Source: Thiosocius sp963808165 (lineage in GTDB: Bacteria > Pseudomonadota > Gammaproteobacteria > Chromatiales > Chromatiaceae). Taken from it: 64,000 nt of DNA. A program made the position numbers and the translations under genes. Below are positions 33,898 to 42,060 of this stretch, in pieces. The stretch is taken from the NCBI GenBank assembly GCA_963808165.1, contig CAWEET010000023.1, positions 124,001 to 188,000 of the forward strand. The letters are read 5' to 3'. The notes beneath the pieces are model-generated. The model searched no databases. It was not told where the DNA came from and saw only the letters and a list, made by a program, of their open reading frames with translations. The number at the start of each line of letters is the position of its first letter. Position 1 is the stretch's first letter.

Positions 33898-34536
33898 ATG
33901 AACATCCGCCTGGCCATCGTCTTTGCCGCCCTGATCGTGTTCGCTACCGGATGCAGCGAACCCGACCGGCCCTCGATAGCACTGTACCTCGCGGTACAGC
34001 GCGGCGACCTGGATCAGCTTGCCCGCCATATCCACTGGGGCAGTGATATCAATGCAGTGCTTCCGAACGGGCAGTACCCGTTGCACACCGCTGCCGAACA
34101 GGGCCGTATCATCATGGTCAAGGAACTGCTGAAGCACGGCGCCGAAATCGACCGAACGACCGCCGACGGCGACACGGCGCTCGATCTCGCCATATTGAAC
34201 GGCCGCACCCAGCTCGCCGAGTTGCTGTTGGCCCGTGGCGCCACCCTCGACCCCTCGGCGCTGCTGCTGAAGGCGGCCGCCGACGGCGTCACCGACCGTG
34301 ACACCATCCGCATCCTGATACAGCAGGGCGCCGACACCGAGCAGCGCGATGCTGCCGGCGATACCGCGTTGCTGATCGCCATTCGGCAGGACAACCACCG
34401 GCTGGCCAGCCATCTCGTCAACCAGGGTGCGGATGTCAATGTGCGCACCGCTACCGGGTTATCCGCGCTGGACCTTGCGCGGGAACTCGAGGTCGCTGAG
34501 CTGATGAGCCTGCTGCAACGCCAGGGTGCACGCTGA
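33898..34536 (+). CDS. ankyrin-repeat lipoprotein
   Basis: 212 residues from ATG 33898 (a TTG just before is possible). Lipoprotein signal AALIVFATGC with lipidated Cys near residue 18. Five to six ankyrin repeats follow: SIALYLAVQRGDLDQLARHI, YPLHTAAEQGRIIMVKELLK, DTALDLAILNGRTQLAELLL, DTALLIAIRQDNHRLASHLV, SALDLARELEVAELMSLL. Likely a protein-interaction module at the inner face of the outer membrane. Confidence 0.85.
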   Translation: MNIRLAIVFAALIVFATGCSEPDRPSIALYLAVQRGDLDQLARHIHWGSDINAVLPNGQYPLHTAAEQGRIIMVKELLKHGAEIDRTTADGDTALDLAILNGRTQLAELLLARGATLDPSALLLKAAADGVTDRDTIRILIQQGADTEQRDAAGDTALLIAIRQDNHRLASHLVNQGADVNVRTATGLSALDLARELEVAELMSLLQRQGAR

Positions 34537-34609
34537 CGGCTGGCGGTCTGGCGGGTCCTTTGCTAAGGTCGCGCGCCTGATGGCAATTGTCCTGAACGGA
34601 GAATCACGC

Positions 34610-34894
34610 ATGGCGAGCAGCCCGGACGAACTCACGATCAATTACAGCGAAGGCGGCGTCGACGTCGTCAAGGAGCTGGACAAGGAGGTCCTCTCCAAAG
34701 GTGCCTGGACCACGATCCTTTTTCGCTACCAGGACTGGGATGCGCGCAAGGAAGAGTACAGCAAAGACAAGTATTCGATACGCCGTTACCAGAAGCGCAA
34801 CGGCGAATATCAGCAAAAATCCAAGTTCAATATCTCCAGCCCGGATCAGGCCCGACAGTTGATCGGCGCGCTGAACAAATGGCTCGCTGACTAG
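34610..34894 (+). CDS. conserved hypothetical basic protein (possible PC4-like fold)
   Basis: 94 residues; start at 34610 follows CGGAGAATC. The middle reads WTTILFRYQDWDARKEEYS then YSIRRYQKRNGEYQQKSKFN and ISSPDQARQLIGALNKWL, a conserved pattern in Gammaproteobacteria. The strand-strand-helix order and basic face recall PC4/p15 single-strand-DNA-binding domains, but this is only a resemblance. Neighbours give no functional hint. Confidence 0.6.
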   Translation: MASSPDELTINYSEGGVDVVKELDKEVLSKGAWTTILFRYQDWDARKEEYSKDKYSIRRYQKRNGEYQQKSKFNISSPDQARQLIGALNKWLAD

Positions 34895-35034
34895 CCCGCA
34901 TCAGTCACCGGCCGGAGAACAGCCGTGGCGCAACAGACTGAAACGTCTCTGGAAAGGGATGAATCTGCGCGTGACATTAGCTCGACATTCTGTTTCTGCT
35001 GCTTTCCTATCACGGTCCTGGCGGTTTCTCGCTC

Positions 35035-35240
35035 GCTCCGGCTTGGTATTGCGTTGCACATCCTTGTGCAACGCCTTTCGGGCCAGCCTGCGGCTGTTTC
35101 AATCCGCTCCCGGCGGATTGGTCACTCAAATCGTCGCTACGGCTACCACTTTGTTCGGCGCTTCCCTGCGCCTCACCCCTGCGGGGCTGAACTGACAAAT
35201 CGTTCCGGGCGATTTGTTCGCTCCAGCCCGGCACCGGAGC
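35035..35240. repeat. cluster of palindromes (possible structured RNA or BIME-like array)
   Basis: Within about 205 bp: outer arms GCTCCGG (35035) / CCGGAGC (35234-35240) enclose perfect hairpins GCGTTGCAC/GTGCAACGC (35051-35074), CAGCC/GGCTG (35084-35096), CAATCCGC/GCGGATTG (35100-35120), CCCC/GGGG (35176-35186) and CAAATCG/CGATTTG (35196-35216). CAAATCG also occurs at 35127. No protein-coding pattern is convincing here. The interval 34895-35366 holds no other feature except the repeat at 35307. Confidence 0.5.
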
Positions 35241-35306
35241 GGCTGCGAAATCCACCAGCATGCGTGATGCCGATGACCGATGCGGTCTAGTGGACCATGC
35301 AGGGCG

Positions 35307-35339
35307 TTCGGTTACTCACAGCGCATCGCTGATGCGCCG
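35307..35339 (+). repeat. dispersed 33-bp repeat, copy 2
   Basis: TTCGGTTACTCACAG-CG-CATCGCTGAT-G-CG-C-CG, partner of 31391-31423 (29/33). It is preceded by CTAGTGGACCATGCAGG (35287-35303), which matches the left end of the CTAG-flanked element at 61001 (CTAGTGGGCCATGCGGG) at 15 of 17 positions. Confidence 0.55.
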
Positions 35340-35366
35340 ACGCCTGACAGCACCCGACTGACGGCG

Positions 35367-36290
35367 TTACTCGGCAATCTCGCGCGCCGCGATCAATGCC
35401 TTGGCCTGGGGTATCCATTCCTCGCGCTCGATGCGACCCTTGAACTTGAGATGCTCGTTCACCGAGGCGACTTTCTCCGGTGTCCACTCCGCGATCTGCT
35501 GGAGGCGCAACACGCCGAGTTCGTTGAGCCGGTTCGCAATCTTCGGGCCGATACCCTTGATCTGCTGCAGGTCGTCGGGCTCGGCGTCGGCAGTATCCTG
35601 GGCAAATGAGGCGGCGGCCTGAGCGACCGCAGCGAGTATGCGTGGCGTTGGCTCCGTCGCGGCAAGATTCGCAAGCTGCTCGTCTGGCAAGCCCTGCATC
35701 GCCGCCATTTCATCGGCCAGGCGCCGCTGCTCGGCTTCGGCACTGCCGCGTGCTTGAAGTGCCTCATCCAACTCGCTGCGCAGGGACTTCGCATCGTCGT
35801 CTGCCCGCTTCAGCCGCGCCCGCAGATCGGCCAGCTCGTTCGCATCGGCCGCATCCGCCTTCGCGGCCGCTTGTAGCGCGGAAAGTTCGTCGGCCAGGCG
35901 CTGCCGCTCGGCCTCGATGCTGCCGCGCACCTTTGCCGCTGCATCCAGCTCGCTGCGCAGGGACTTCGCATCGTCGTCTGCCTGCTTCAGCTCCGCCCGC
36001 AGATCGGCCAACTCGTTCGCATCGGCCGCGGCCTCGTTGTTGGCGGCCTGCAAAGCCGCCAGCTCATCGGCCAGGCGCTGCTGCTCGGCTTCAGCGCTGC
36101 CACGCGCGTTCACCGCTCCATCCACTTCGCCACGCAGGGCGCGCGCATCATCTTCGGCATTCTTCAGCCGCGCCAGCAATGCGCTGCGAGCACTGGCCGC
36201 CCCGATCCGCGTCAGATACCAGCCGAGCAGCAGGCCGAGCAGTCCGGCAACAAGCAGCGCGACGAAGGTTTGGGTAATCAGATAGCTCAT
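35367..36290 (-). CDS. membrane-anchored coiled-coil protein with helix-hairpin-helix C-terminus
   Basis: 307 residues: N-terminal membrane helix (FVALLVAGLLGLLLGWYL), three near-identical coiled-coil repeats of about 59 residues (each containing ADDDAKSLRSEL-type and RLADELAALQA-type segments; DNA period 177 bp), and a C-terminal helix-hairpin-helix domain (DLQQIKGIGPKIANRLNELGV ... WTPEKVASVNEHLKFKGRI). The C-terminal type occurs as an accessory domain in many bacterial membrane proteins, possibly DNA binding. Precedes nothing on its strand; the OmpA-like gene is immediately upstream (16 bp), so they are probably cotranscribed. Confidence 0.75.
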   Translation of the reverse strand: MSYLITQTFVALLVAGLLGLLLGWYLTRIGAASARSALLARLKNAEDDARALRGEVDGAVNARGSAEAEQQRLADELAALQAANNEAAADANELADLRAELKQADDDAKSLRSELDAAAKVRGSIEAERQRLADELSALQAAAKADAADANELADLRARLKRADDDAKSLRSELDEALQARGSAEAEQRRLADEMAAMQGLPDEQLANLAATEPTPRILAAVAQAAASFAQDTADAEPDDLQQIKGIGPKIANRLNELGVLRLQQIAEWTPEKVASVNEHLKFKGRIEREEWIPQAKALIAAREIAE

Positions 36291-36306
36291 GTCCTGCTCC
36301 GCGGGA

Positions 36307-37083
36307 TTACTGGATGGGTTGGACGTCGAAGGTGATCCGCCGATTCGCTGCCCGGCCCTCGGGCGTGGCATTGCTCGCGATCGGCTGGCTGTCTCCGTAG
36401 GCGACGCTCTGCATCCGCTCGGCCGGTATTCCGGCCAGGTTGAAGAAACGCTCCACCGCTTCGGCCCGTGCGGTGCTGAGCCGCAGATTGATCTCGCGGT
36501 CGCCGCTTGCATCGGTGTGCCCGCCGATGATGATCCGGCTACCGGGGCACTGATAGGCAATGGTCGCCAAGTCATTCAACACCGGATAACTTTCAAGCAT
36601 AGGGGTAGCGGCGCCTGCCTCGAAGCGCACATTGCTGACCGCCGCGATCCTCGCCATCGTGCGCTGGCAGGCGTCGGCATCCATCGCATTCGCAAGGCTC
36701 CCCCCAAGGCGCACGATGCGGCCCGGTTCGAAACTCGCATCGAGCGATTCGCCCTCGCCCAAGGTGGGGCCTTGCCGCGTCAGGCCGCTGACGTCCACCA
36801 CGCGGACGCCCCAGACCTCATCGGCGATGCCGGCAACATAGCCGGGCTCGATGTCGCGCGGTAGTTCGCCGGCGAGGCGCAGATCACGCCCATCGACCTC
36901 GATCGTCAGGCCGGGGATCGCATAGGCCGTCAGGGCCCGCTCCACCCGCGCGCCCAGGTCGGACGCAATCGGCTTCTGACGCAGGGCCACGGTAGCCCAG
37001 GTGAGCAACAGCAGACTGGCCACCGCGACCAGGATTGCGGTACTTCTCGACACTTGTCTCTTCCCCTCGGGCACGCCCCGCAT
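36307..37083 (-). CDS. membrane-anchored OmpA-family protein with BON-like domain
   Basis: 258 residues: a membrane anchor (AILVAVASLLLLTWATVAL), a BON-like domain (about 45-105, YAIPGLTIEVDGRDLRLAGELP), and a C-terminal OmpA peptidoglycan-binding domain (about 150-258) with IIIGGHTDASGDREINLRLS, ARAEAVERFF, AYGDSQPIASN and NRRITFDV. A GTG ten codons in is an alternative start. It is followed by the coiled-coil/HhH gene, suggesting a two-gene envelope module. Confidence 0.8.
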   Translation of the reverse strand: MRGVPEGKRQVSRSTAILVAVASLLLLTWATVALRQKPIASDLGARVERALTAYAIPGLTIEVDGRDLRLAGELPRDIEPGYVAGIADEVWGVRVVDVSGLTRQGPTLGEGESLDASFEPGRIVRLGGSLANAMDADACQRTMARIAAVSNVRFEAGAATPMLESYPVLNDLATIAYQCPGSRIIIGGHTDASGDREINLRLSTARAEAVERFFNLAGIPAERMQSVAYGDSQPIASNATPEGRAANRRITFDVQPIQ

Positions 37084-37124
37084 GCCCGCTTATCAAGGCC
37101 ATGGCGGCCTCGGCGCCCGCTAAT

Positions 37125-38432
37125 TTACCCGATTTCCGCGCTGATGTTGCGGCAATGTGTCTCACGTACCCGCAGGGCCGCCATCACCGCGATTACTGCA
37201 AGGCCGAAAGACAGCCAAAGTCCGTTGCGGTAATCCGCCCAGGCGTAGCGCCTGAGGCCCTCGACCAGGTCGCCGCCCCAGGCCAGATCCAGGGCCCAGC
37301 CGAATGCCGGCTGCATGATTGCGGCGCCGAGGAAAAGTCCGGTGTTGACCAGTGCGATCGCCATCCCGGCGCTGCGCGGCGCACATACCTCCTTCACCGC
37401 GGCATAGGTAAGGACGAAACCGCTCGCACCCAGGCCGATCATGCCATAGAGCAGAAAACCGGAAAGACCGGGGCCCCAGTCCAGCAGGAGCAGACACAGC
37501 CAGCCTGCGCAGGACAGCAGGCCGGCGACAATAATCAGTGGCCTGCGCAGGCCAAGGTGATCGGACAACCACCCCATCAGCATGCAGCCGAGGGCAAAGC
37601 TGACCAGACTCACGGTAATGTACAGCGAGGCATCGCTTCTACTCTGTCCATGCACATCCTGGAGCAGCGGCACGCCCCACAGGCCGATGAAGCTGAACAT
37701 ATTGCCGGTCACGCCCAGATTTACCCAGAACCCAGGCCAGGCGGCACGGTTGCTGAACACCGCCTTCAATGCAGCGAACCAGTGGGGGTGTGGTTGAGCA
37801 TGGGGCGGCAACCCCTCCATCTCGCGTACCGAGGGCAGGCCCGCCTCCTCAGGCTGGTTGCGCACGGCCAGCCAGGTGACCATGGCCATCAGCAATGAGG
37901 CGAGCCCGATCGTTACGAAGATCTCGCGCCAGCTGAAGAACCCGAGCGCCCAGGCAAGCGGCGCAGCGGCCATGATCGAGCCCAAGTTGCCGAGCAGCAG
38001 CGTCAGACCGCTGATGCGCCCGTAATGGCGGTCGCTGAACCAAACCGCATTACTGCGCATCAGGCCGACGAACACCACGGAGACCCCCAGTCCGACCAGG
38101 AAGCGACCTGCCGAGGCTGTGCCGAACTCACCGGCAACGCCGAACAGGATCGAGCCCAGGCCGGCGACCAGCGAACCCGCGGTGACGCTAATCCTCGGAC
38201 CGAGCGTATCGGCAAGTATCCCAGAGGGGATCTGCATCGCCGTGTACACGTAGTAGTACATCGCCGCCAGCGAGCCCAGCGCCGCACCGCTAGTCTGGAA
38301 CGCCTGCATCAGATCCGAAGCGACCGCCGCCGGCGCCATGCGGTGAAAAAACACCAGCATGTAAGAGATCACCAGGATCGCATAGATGCGCCAGCGCATC
38401 GCATTGAAGCGGGCATAGGTCTGTTCAGCCAC
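37125..38432 (-). CDS. major facilitator superfamily transporter
   Basis: 435 residues with 12 hydrophobic helices. MFS signatures: YVYTAMQIPSGILADTLGPR (loop 2-3 motif region), FLVGLGVSVVFVGLMR, and WLSDHLGLRRPLIIVAG (loop 8-9). The pattern FHRMAPAAVASDLMQAF near the N-terminus matches the nitrate/formate/oxalate-type and phosphoglycerate-type MFS branch; substrate not assignable. The gene stands alone, with 42 bp to the OmpA-like gene downstream. Confidence 0.85.
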   Translation of the reverse strand: MAEQTYARFNAMRWRIYAILVISYMLVFFHRMAPAAVASDLMQAFQTSGAALGSLAAMYYYVYTAMQIPSGILADTLGPRISVTAGSLVAGLGSILFGVAGEFGTASAGRFLVGLGVSVVFVGLMRSNAVWFSDRHYGRISGLTLLLGNLGSIMAAAPLAWALGFFSWREIFVTIGLASLLMAMVTWLAVRNQPEEAGLPSVREMEGLPPHAQPHPHWFAALKAVFSNRAAWPGFWVNLGVTGNMFSFIGLWGVPLLQDVHGQSRSDASLYITVSLVSFALGCMLMGWLSDHLGLRRPLIIVAGLLSCAGWLCLLLLDWGPGLSGFLLYGMIGLGASGFVLTYAAVKEVCAPRSAGMAIALVNTGLFLGAAIMQPAFGWALDLAWGGDLVEGLRRYAWADYRNGLWLSFGLAVIAVMAALRVRETHCRNISAEIG

Positions 38433-38516
38433 TGCAACCGCCGCGCTGAAGCGCGTCGCTGGAGTCGATAACCCTTGTGGACGCGCCGACGGTCATCTTG
38501 TGTTACGCACGGCTCA

Positions 38517-38785
38517 CTAGTGTCCTGCCCCGCAAATAACTTATCGTTCAGCGTTGCCTCAATGACTTACGACGAGGCGCGCGAGTGAGGGCTAGCCTAA
38601 GCTAACGCGAGCGAGCGCAACAACGTCGTAAGTCATCGAGGCAGCGCCCAAAGGGAACGCCACCCAGGCGCCTCTGCGGTGTTGCGTTCGCTGCAAATAG
38701 CGCAACTATTCGTGCGCGAACCCGCCTTGCAGAGACACCTGGGTGGCATTCTGAATGACAAGTTATTTGCGGGACAGGACACTAG
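38517..38785. mobile_element. 261-bp inverted-repeat element flanked by CTAG (MITE-like)
   Basis: Terminal inverted repeats TGTCCTG(C/T)CCCGCAAATAA... of 22 bp with one mismatch (38521-38542 and 38760-38781), each bordered outside by CTAG (38517-38520, 38782-38785), as expected for a 4-bp target duplication. Inside are two further long imperfect palindromes: arms at about 38550-38573 / 38624-38647 and about 38655-38677 / 38730-38752. No transposase is encoded, so movement would need one in trans. The right CTAG supplies the TAG stop of sbcB. Target CTAG is known for some IS5-group elements. Confidence 0.75.
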
Positions 38786-40221
38786 AGGCCAAGCTCGGCC
38801 GGCCAGTCGAGCAAGGCGTCCAGCACCGCCCGCTGGGCGGTCGTCAAACCGCTGTCGATGGCCAGGCGCGACAGCTGACGACGATAGTCATCCAACACAA
38901 TCGAACCGCCGCCCCCCGGCTCGGTCAGGCGCGCACGGCGAAAGTCCTCCCAACGCAGCCGTTCCTGTCGGCCCAGCGTTTCGGGCCAGTTGCGCGCACG
39001 ATAGCGGAACAACATTTCATGCAGCTTGGGGGCATCGAAGCCGGGTCGCAGCGCGGCGAGGTCCTCCGGGCGCGCCGCCCGCACCTGCTCGCAGCGCCGC
39101 CGGTCCGCGTCCGACAGAAAGCTGCCGTACAGGTCGCGGTCCGGATCCGACTGCGGTGGAAACTGATCGCGGCTGTCAAAGACCTTGGCCAGTTTCTCGC
39201 CCAGCCCGCTCGCATTACGCAACGCCTCGAGATGGCGTGCTTCGGCAGCCGCATCCATCTGCCACTGCTCGCGCGCAGCGTCGGTGATGGTCCCCATCGG
39301 GACGATCACCGGCGCGCGGTTGAGGTGCACCACCTTGAGTGGAATGCGCTCGGCGCCTTCCGGCAGTTCGGCCGTCGCGGTGTACAAGCGGGTCCTGATT
39401 TCGTCAGCGGACAGTTGCAGCAGCGCGCTCGGGTCGGCACGCAAATCACAGACGATCACACCATTGCGATTGGTCGGATGCATTGCCAGCGGCACCGCCG
39501 CGGCAATGCAGCCCAGGCGTGCCGGGTAACGGGCCGAGACATGCAGCACAGGACGGGCGGCTCGAACATTGAGTTGCGCCGCCAGCCTTTGTTTGTCGCG
39601 GTTGTTGAAAACGAACTCGAACAGCTTCGGCTGGCGCTCACGGACCAGCCTGGCAATCGAAATGGTCGCGCGGACATCGGCCAGCGCATCATGCGCACCT
39701 GTGTGCTCGATGCCGTTGGCCGCGGTGAGGTCCTCGAGCCGGAAGCTGCTCACCCCGGGCTCCTTCTCCGGCCATTCGATACCCTCGGGGCGCAGCGCAC
39801 GAGTCAGCCGCACGACATCGATCATGTCCCAGCGCGAGTTTCCGTTCTGCCACTCGCGGGCATAAGGATCGAAAAAGTTACGGTACAGCCCGTACCGGCT
39901 CACCTCGTCGTCGAAGCGCAGCGAGTTGTAGCCGAGCGCACAGGTTCCGGGCCGCGCAAGCTGTTCATAGATTAGCGCGAAGAAGTCTGCCTCGAGCGCC
40001 CCCTTCTCGCGCGCCAGCTGCGGTGTGATCCCGGTGATCAGGCAGGCCTCCGGCTGCGGCAGGAAGTCGTCGGCCGGGCGCGCGTACACCACCAGCGGCT
40101 CGCCGATCGGATTGAAGTCCAGATCGGTACGCAAGCCGGCGAACTGCGCCGGCCGGTCTACCGCCGGCTGGGCGCCCCAGGTCTCGTAGTCGTGCCAATA
40201 GAAACTGCGGAGGTGGCTCAT
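38782..40221 (-). CDS. sbcB: exodeoxyribonuclease I
   Basis: 479 residues; 3'-5' single-strand DNA exonuclease used in mismatch repair and recombination. DEDDh exonuclease motifs: FYWHDYETWGAQPA (Exo I, Asp/Glu), LGYNSLRFDDEVSRYG (Exo II) and HTGAHDALADVRATI (Exo III with His and Asp). The C-terminal SH3-like and helical domains are of usual length. ATG overlaps the tsaB stop by 4 bases, so it is translationally coupled in a qor-tsaB-sbcB operon. Its TAG stop lies in the CTAG border of a MITE-like element. Confidence 0.95.
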   Translation of the reverse strand: MSHLRSFYWHDYETWGAQPAVDRPAQFAGLRTDLDFNPIGEPLVVYARPADDFLPQPEACLITGITPQLAREKGALEADFFALIYEQLARPGTCALGYNSLRFDDEVSRYGLYRNFFDPYAREWQNGNSRWDMIDVVRLTRALRPEGIEWPEKEPGVSSFRLEDLTAANGIEHTGAHDALADVRATISIARLVRERQPKLFEFVFNNRDKQRLAAQLNVRAARPVLHVSARYPARLGCIAAAVPLAMHPTNRNGVIVCDLRADPSALLQLSADEIRTRLYTATAELPEGAERIPLKVVHLNRAPVIVPMGTITDAAREQWQMDAAAEARHLEALRNASGLGEKLAKVFDSRDQFPPQSDPDRDLYGSFLSDADRRRCEQVRAARPEDLAALRPGFDAPKLHEMLFRYRARNWPETLGRQERLRWEDFRRARLTEPGGGGSIVLDDYRRQLSRLAIDSGLTTAQRAVLDALLDWPAELGL

Positions 40222-40901
40222 GAGGCGGACCAGGCCACCTGGTCACGCAGGTAAACCGGCAGCGCCTGTTCCGCCGGCACCGCGATGCCCTCGCGGAACA
40301 GCACGGCCGCCAGCGTCGCTACATCCCATGCATGTACCATGGCCTCGCCTAACGGGGGCAGATGCATGCGACAGCGCTCCGCCAACACCTCCCGGTAACT
40401 GGCCCAACCACTGCCGACACCGCGCCAGCCATCGCCCGGCGGCAGCGGCACGGCCCCAGGCGCGCACACGGTCTCTTGTATCGCCGGACGCATGATACCG
40501 GCAGCATCGGCCTCGAAGCCCCCCCAGTAGACCTCCCCCATGCGCGCGTCGAATGCGCTCAGCACCCGATCCGCGGCCAATCCACGCTGCGCACCCTGGG
40601 CAAGCGCCCGCAGACTCGAGACCGGCACCACCGGCAGATCTGCGCCGAATGCGACGCCCTGGATCACAGACGCCGCAATGCGCACGCCGGTGAACGCACC
40701 GGGACCGCAGGCGAAGGCGAGCGCATCCAGCCCGCCGAGGCCCACACCGCCCTCACCCAGCAGGCCATCCATCATCGGCAGGATCAACTCGCTGTGCCGG
40801 CGTGGCGCCACCTCGAACCGTTCGGTCACGCCGCCGTCGATCAGCAGCGCCGCAGAGCAGGCATCCTCGCTGGTATCGATCGCCAGGATCTTTAACGACA
40901 T
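40218..40901 (-). CDS. tsaB: tRNA t6A biosynthesis protein TsaB
   Basis: 227 residues of the TsaB (YeaZ) branch of the ASKHA fold; it partners TsaD and TsaE to make N6-threonylcarbamoyladenosine in tRNAs. Signatures: ILAIDTSEDACSAALL, APRRHSELILPMM, LDALAFACGPGAFTGVRI and RMGEVYWGGFE. Length typical. Overlaps sbcB by 4 bases and the upstream qor stop by 1 base (TGATG). Confidence 0.95.
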   Translation of the reverse strand: MSLKILAIDTSEDACSAALLIDGGVTERFEVAPRRHSELILPMMDGLLGEGGVGLGGLDALAFACGPGAFTGVRIAASVIQGVAFGADLPVVPVSSLRALAQGAQRGLAADRVLSAFDARMGEVYWGGFEADAAGIMRPAIQETVCAPGAVPLPPGDGWRGVGSGWASYREVLAERCRMHLPPLGEAMVHAWDVATLAAVLFREGIAVPAEQALPVYLRDQVAWSAS

Positions 40902-41875
40902 CAGGCCAACATTACCGTCGAGCCGGTCGTCTTGCGTGCCTCGAGATCTCGATGCGCCCGTGCAGTTTCAGCCAGCGGATAACTCTGGTTGATCTGGATG
41001 TGCAGCAAACCGTCGGTGACGGCAGAGAACAGCCGTGCGGCGCCCTCCTCGAGCAGTGCCCGGGTCGCAATATGGGTGGCCAGGGTTGGCCGGGTAACGT
41101 AGAGCGACCCCTTCGGCGCCAGGATCGCCGGGTTGAACGGCTCGACCGCGCCCGAGGCATTGCCGTAGCTGACCATCACACCGCAGGGTCTCAGCGAATC
41201 CAGGGAGGCCATGAAGGTGTCCCTGCCGACCGAGTCGTAGGCCGCGGCCACACCTTCGCCCCCGGTGATTTCGCGCACCCGGCTCGGGATGTCGTCGTTG
41301 CGATACAGTATGGTGTGATCGCAACCATTGGCGCGTGCGAGTTCGGCCTTGGCCTCGCTTCCGACGCAGCCAATCACGCGGGCGCCGAGGTGCTTGGCCC
41401 ACTGACACAACAACAAACCGACGCCACCGGCTGCCGCATAGACCAGGATGCTGTCCCCCGACTGGACCGGATACGAACGAAACAGCAGATAGTGCGCAGT
41501 GAGGCCCTTGAGCATGATCGCAGCGGCCTGTTTATCGCTGACGGTCTCCGGCAGACGCACCAGCTTGTCGGCGGCAATGACCCGCGCCTCGGCGTAGGCG
41601 CCCTGACACATCGGATAAGCGACACGGTCGCCTACCGCCAGGTCGCCAACGCCCTCGCCCACTGCCTCGACCACGCCGGCCGCCTCCATCCCGAGCACCG
41701 ACGGCATGTCGCCCGCCGGATACAGCCCGGTGCGTTGATAGACGTCGATGTAGTTCAGACCGCAGGCGGTCTGGCGCAGCAGCACCTGGCCCGGCCCCGG
41801 GGCAGCGACATCGATCTCCTCCCAGCGCAGCACGTCGGCGTCACCGTATTCGTGGATTCGAATGGCGTGATTCAT
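40901..41875 (-). CDS. qor: quinone oxidoreductase of the MDR family (Qor-like)
   Basis: 324 residues; NADPH:quinone reductase of the zinc-free medium-chain dehydrogenase family. Features: GLNYIDVYQRTGLYP, PSVLGMEAAGVVEAVGEGV, NADPH-binding ILVYAAAGGVGLLLCQWAKHL and MLKGLTAHYLL. Start at 41875 fits the family N-terminus (MNHAIRIHEYGD). First gene of the qor-tsaB-sbcB operon. Diverges from sor with 185 bp between the two start codons. Confidence 0.9.
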   Translation of the reverse strand: MNHAIRIHEYGDADVLRWEEIDVAAPGPGQVLLRQTACGLNYIDVYQRTGLYPAGDMPSVLGMEAAGVVEAVGEGVGDLAVGDRVAYPMCQGAYAEARVIAADKLVRLPETVSDKQAAAIMLKGLTAHYLLFRSYPVQSGDSILVYAAAGGVGLLLCQWAKHLGARVIGCVGSEAKAELARANGCDHTILYRNDDIPSRVREITGGEGVAAAYDSVGRDTFMASLDSLRPCGVMVSYGNASGAVEPFNPAILAPKGSLYVTRPTLATHIATRALLEEGAARLFSAVTDGLLHIQINQSYPLAETARAHRDLEARKTTGSTVMLA

Positions 41876-41998
41876 CCTGGTCTCCGGGCAGCCAAAACCC
41901 TGATTCTCGTTGGCATCGTGGGCCAAGACAAGCCGGGGCGAACCACCACCACACAATTGTCACGGGCATTCAGCGGCGTTTTGCGGCACCCTCCCAGT

Positions 41999-42020
41999 CA
42001 GGTGCGGTGGTCAGCACCTG
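41999..42020. promoter_or_regulatory. inverted repeat upstream of sor, possible operator
   Basis: Perfect 7-bp inverted repeat CAGGTGC-N8-GCACCTG centred 51 bases before the sor start. It could be an operator or a leader hairpin. No clear -35/-10 pair was identified around it. Confidence 0.35.
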
Positions 42021-42060
42021 CTCAGATACAACCATGCAGACAAGAGGACAGCAACAACGA

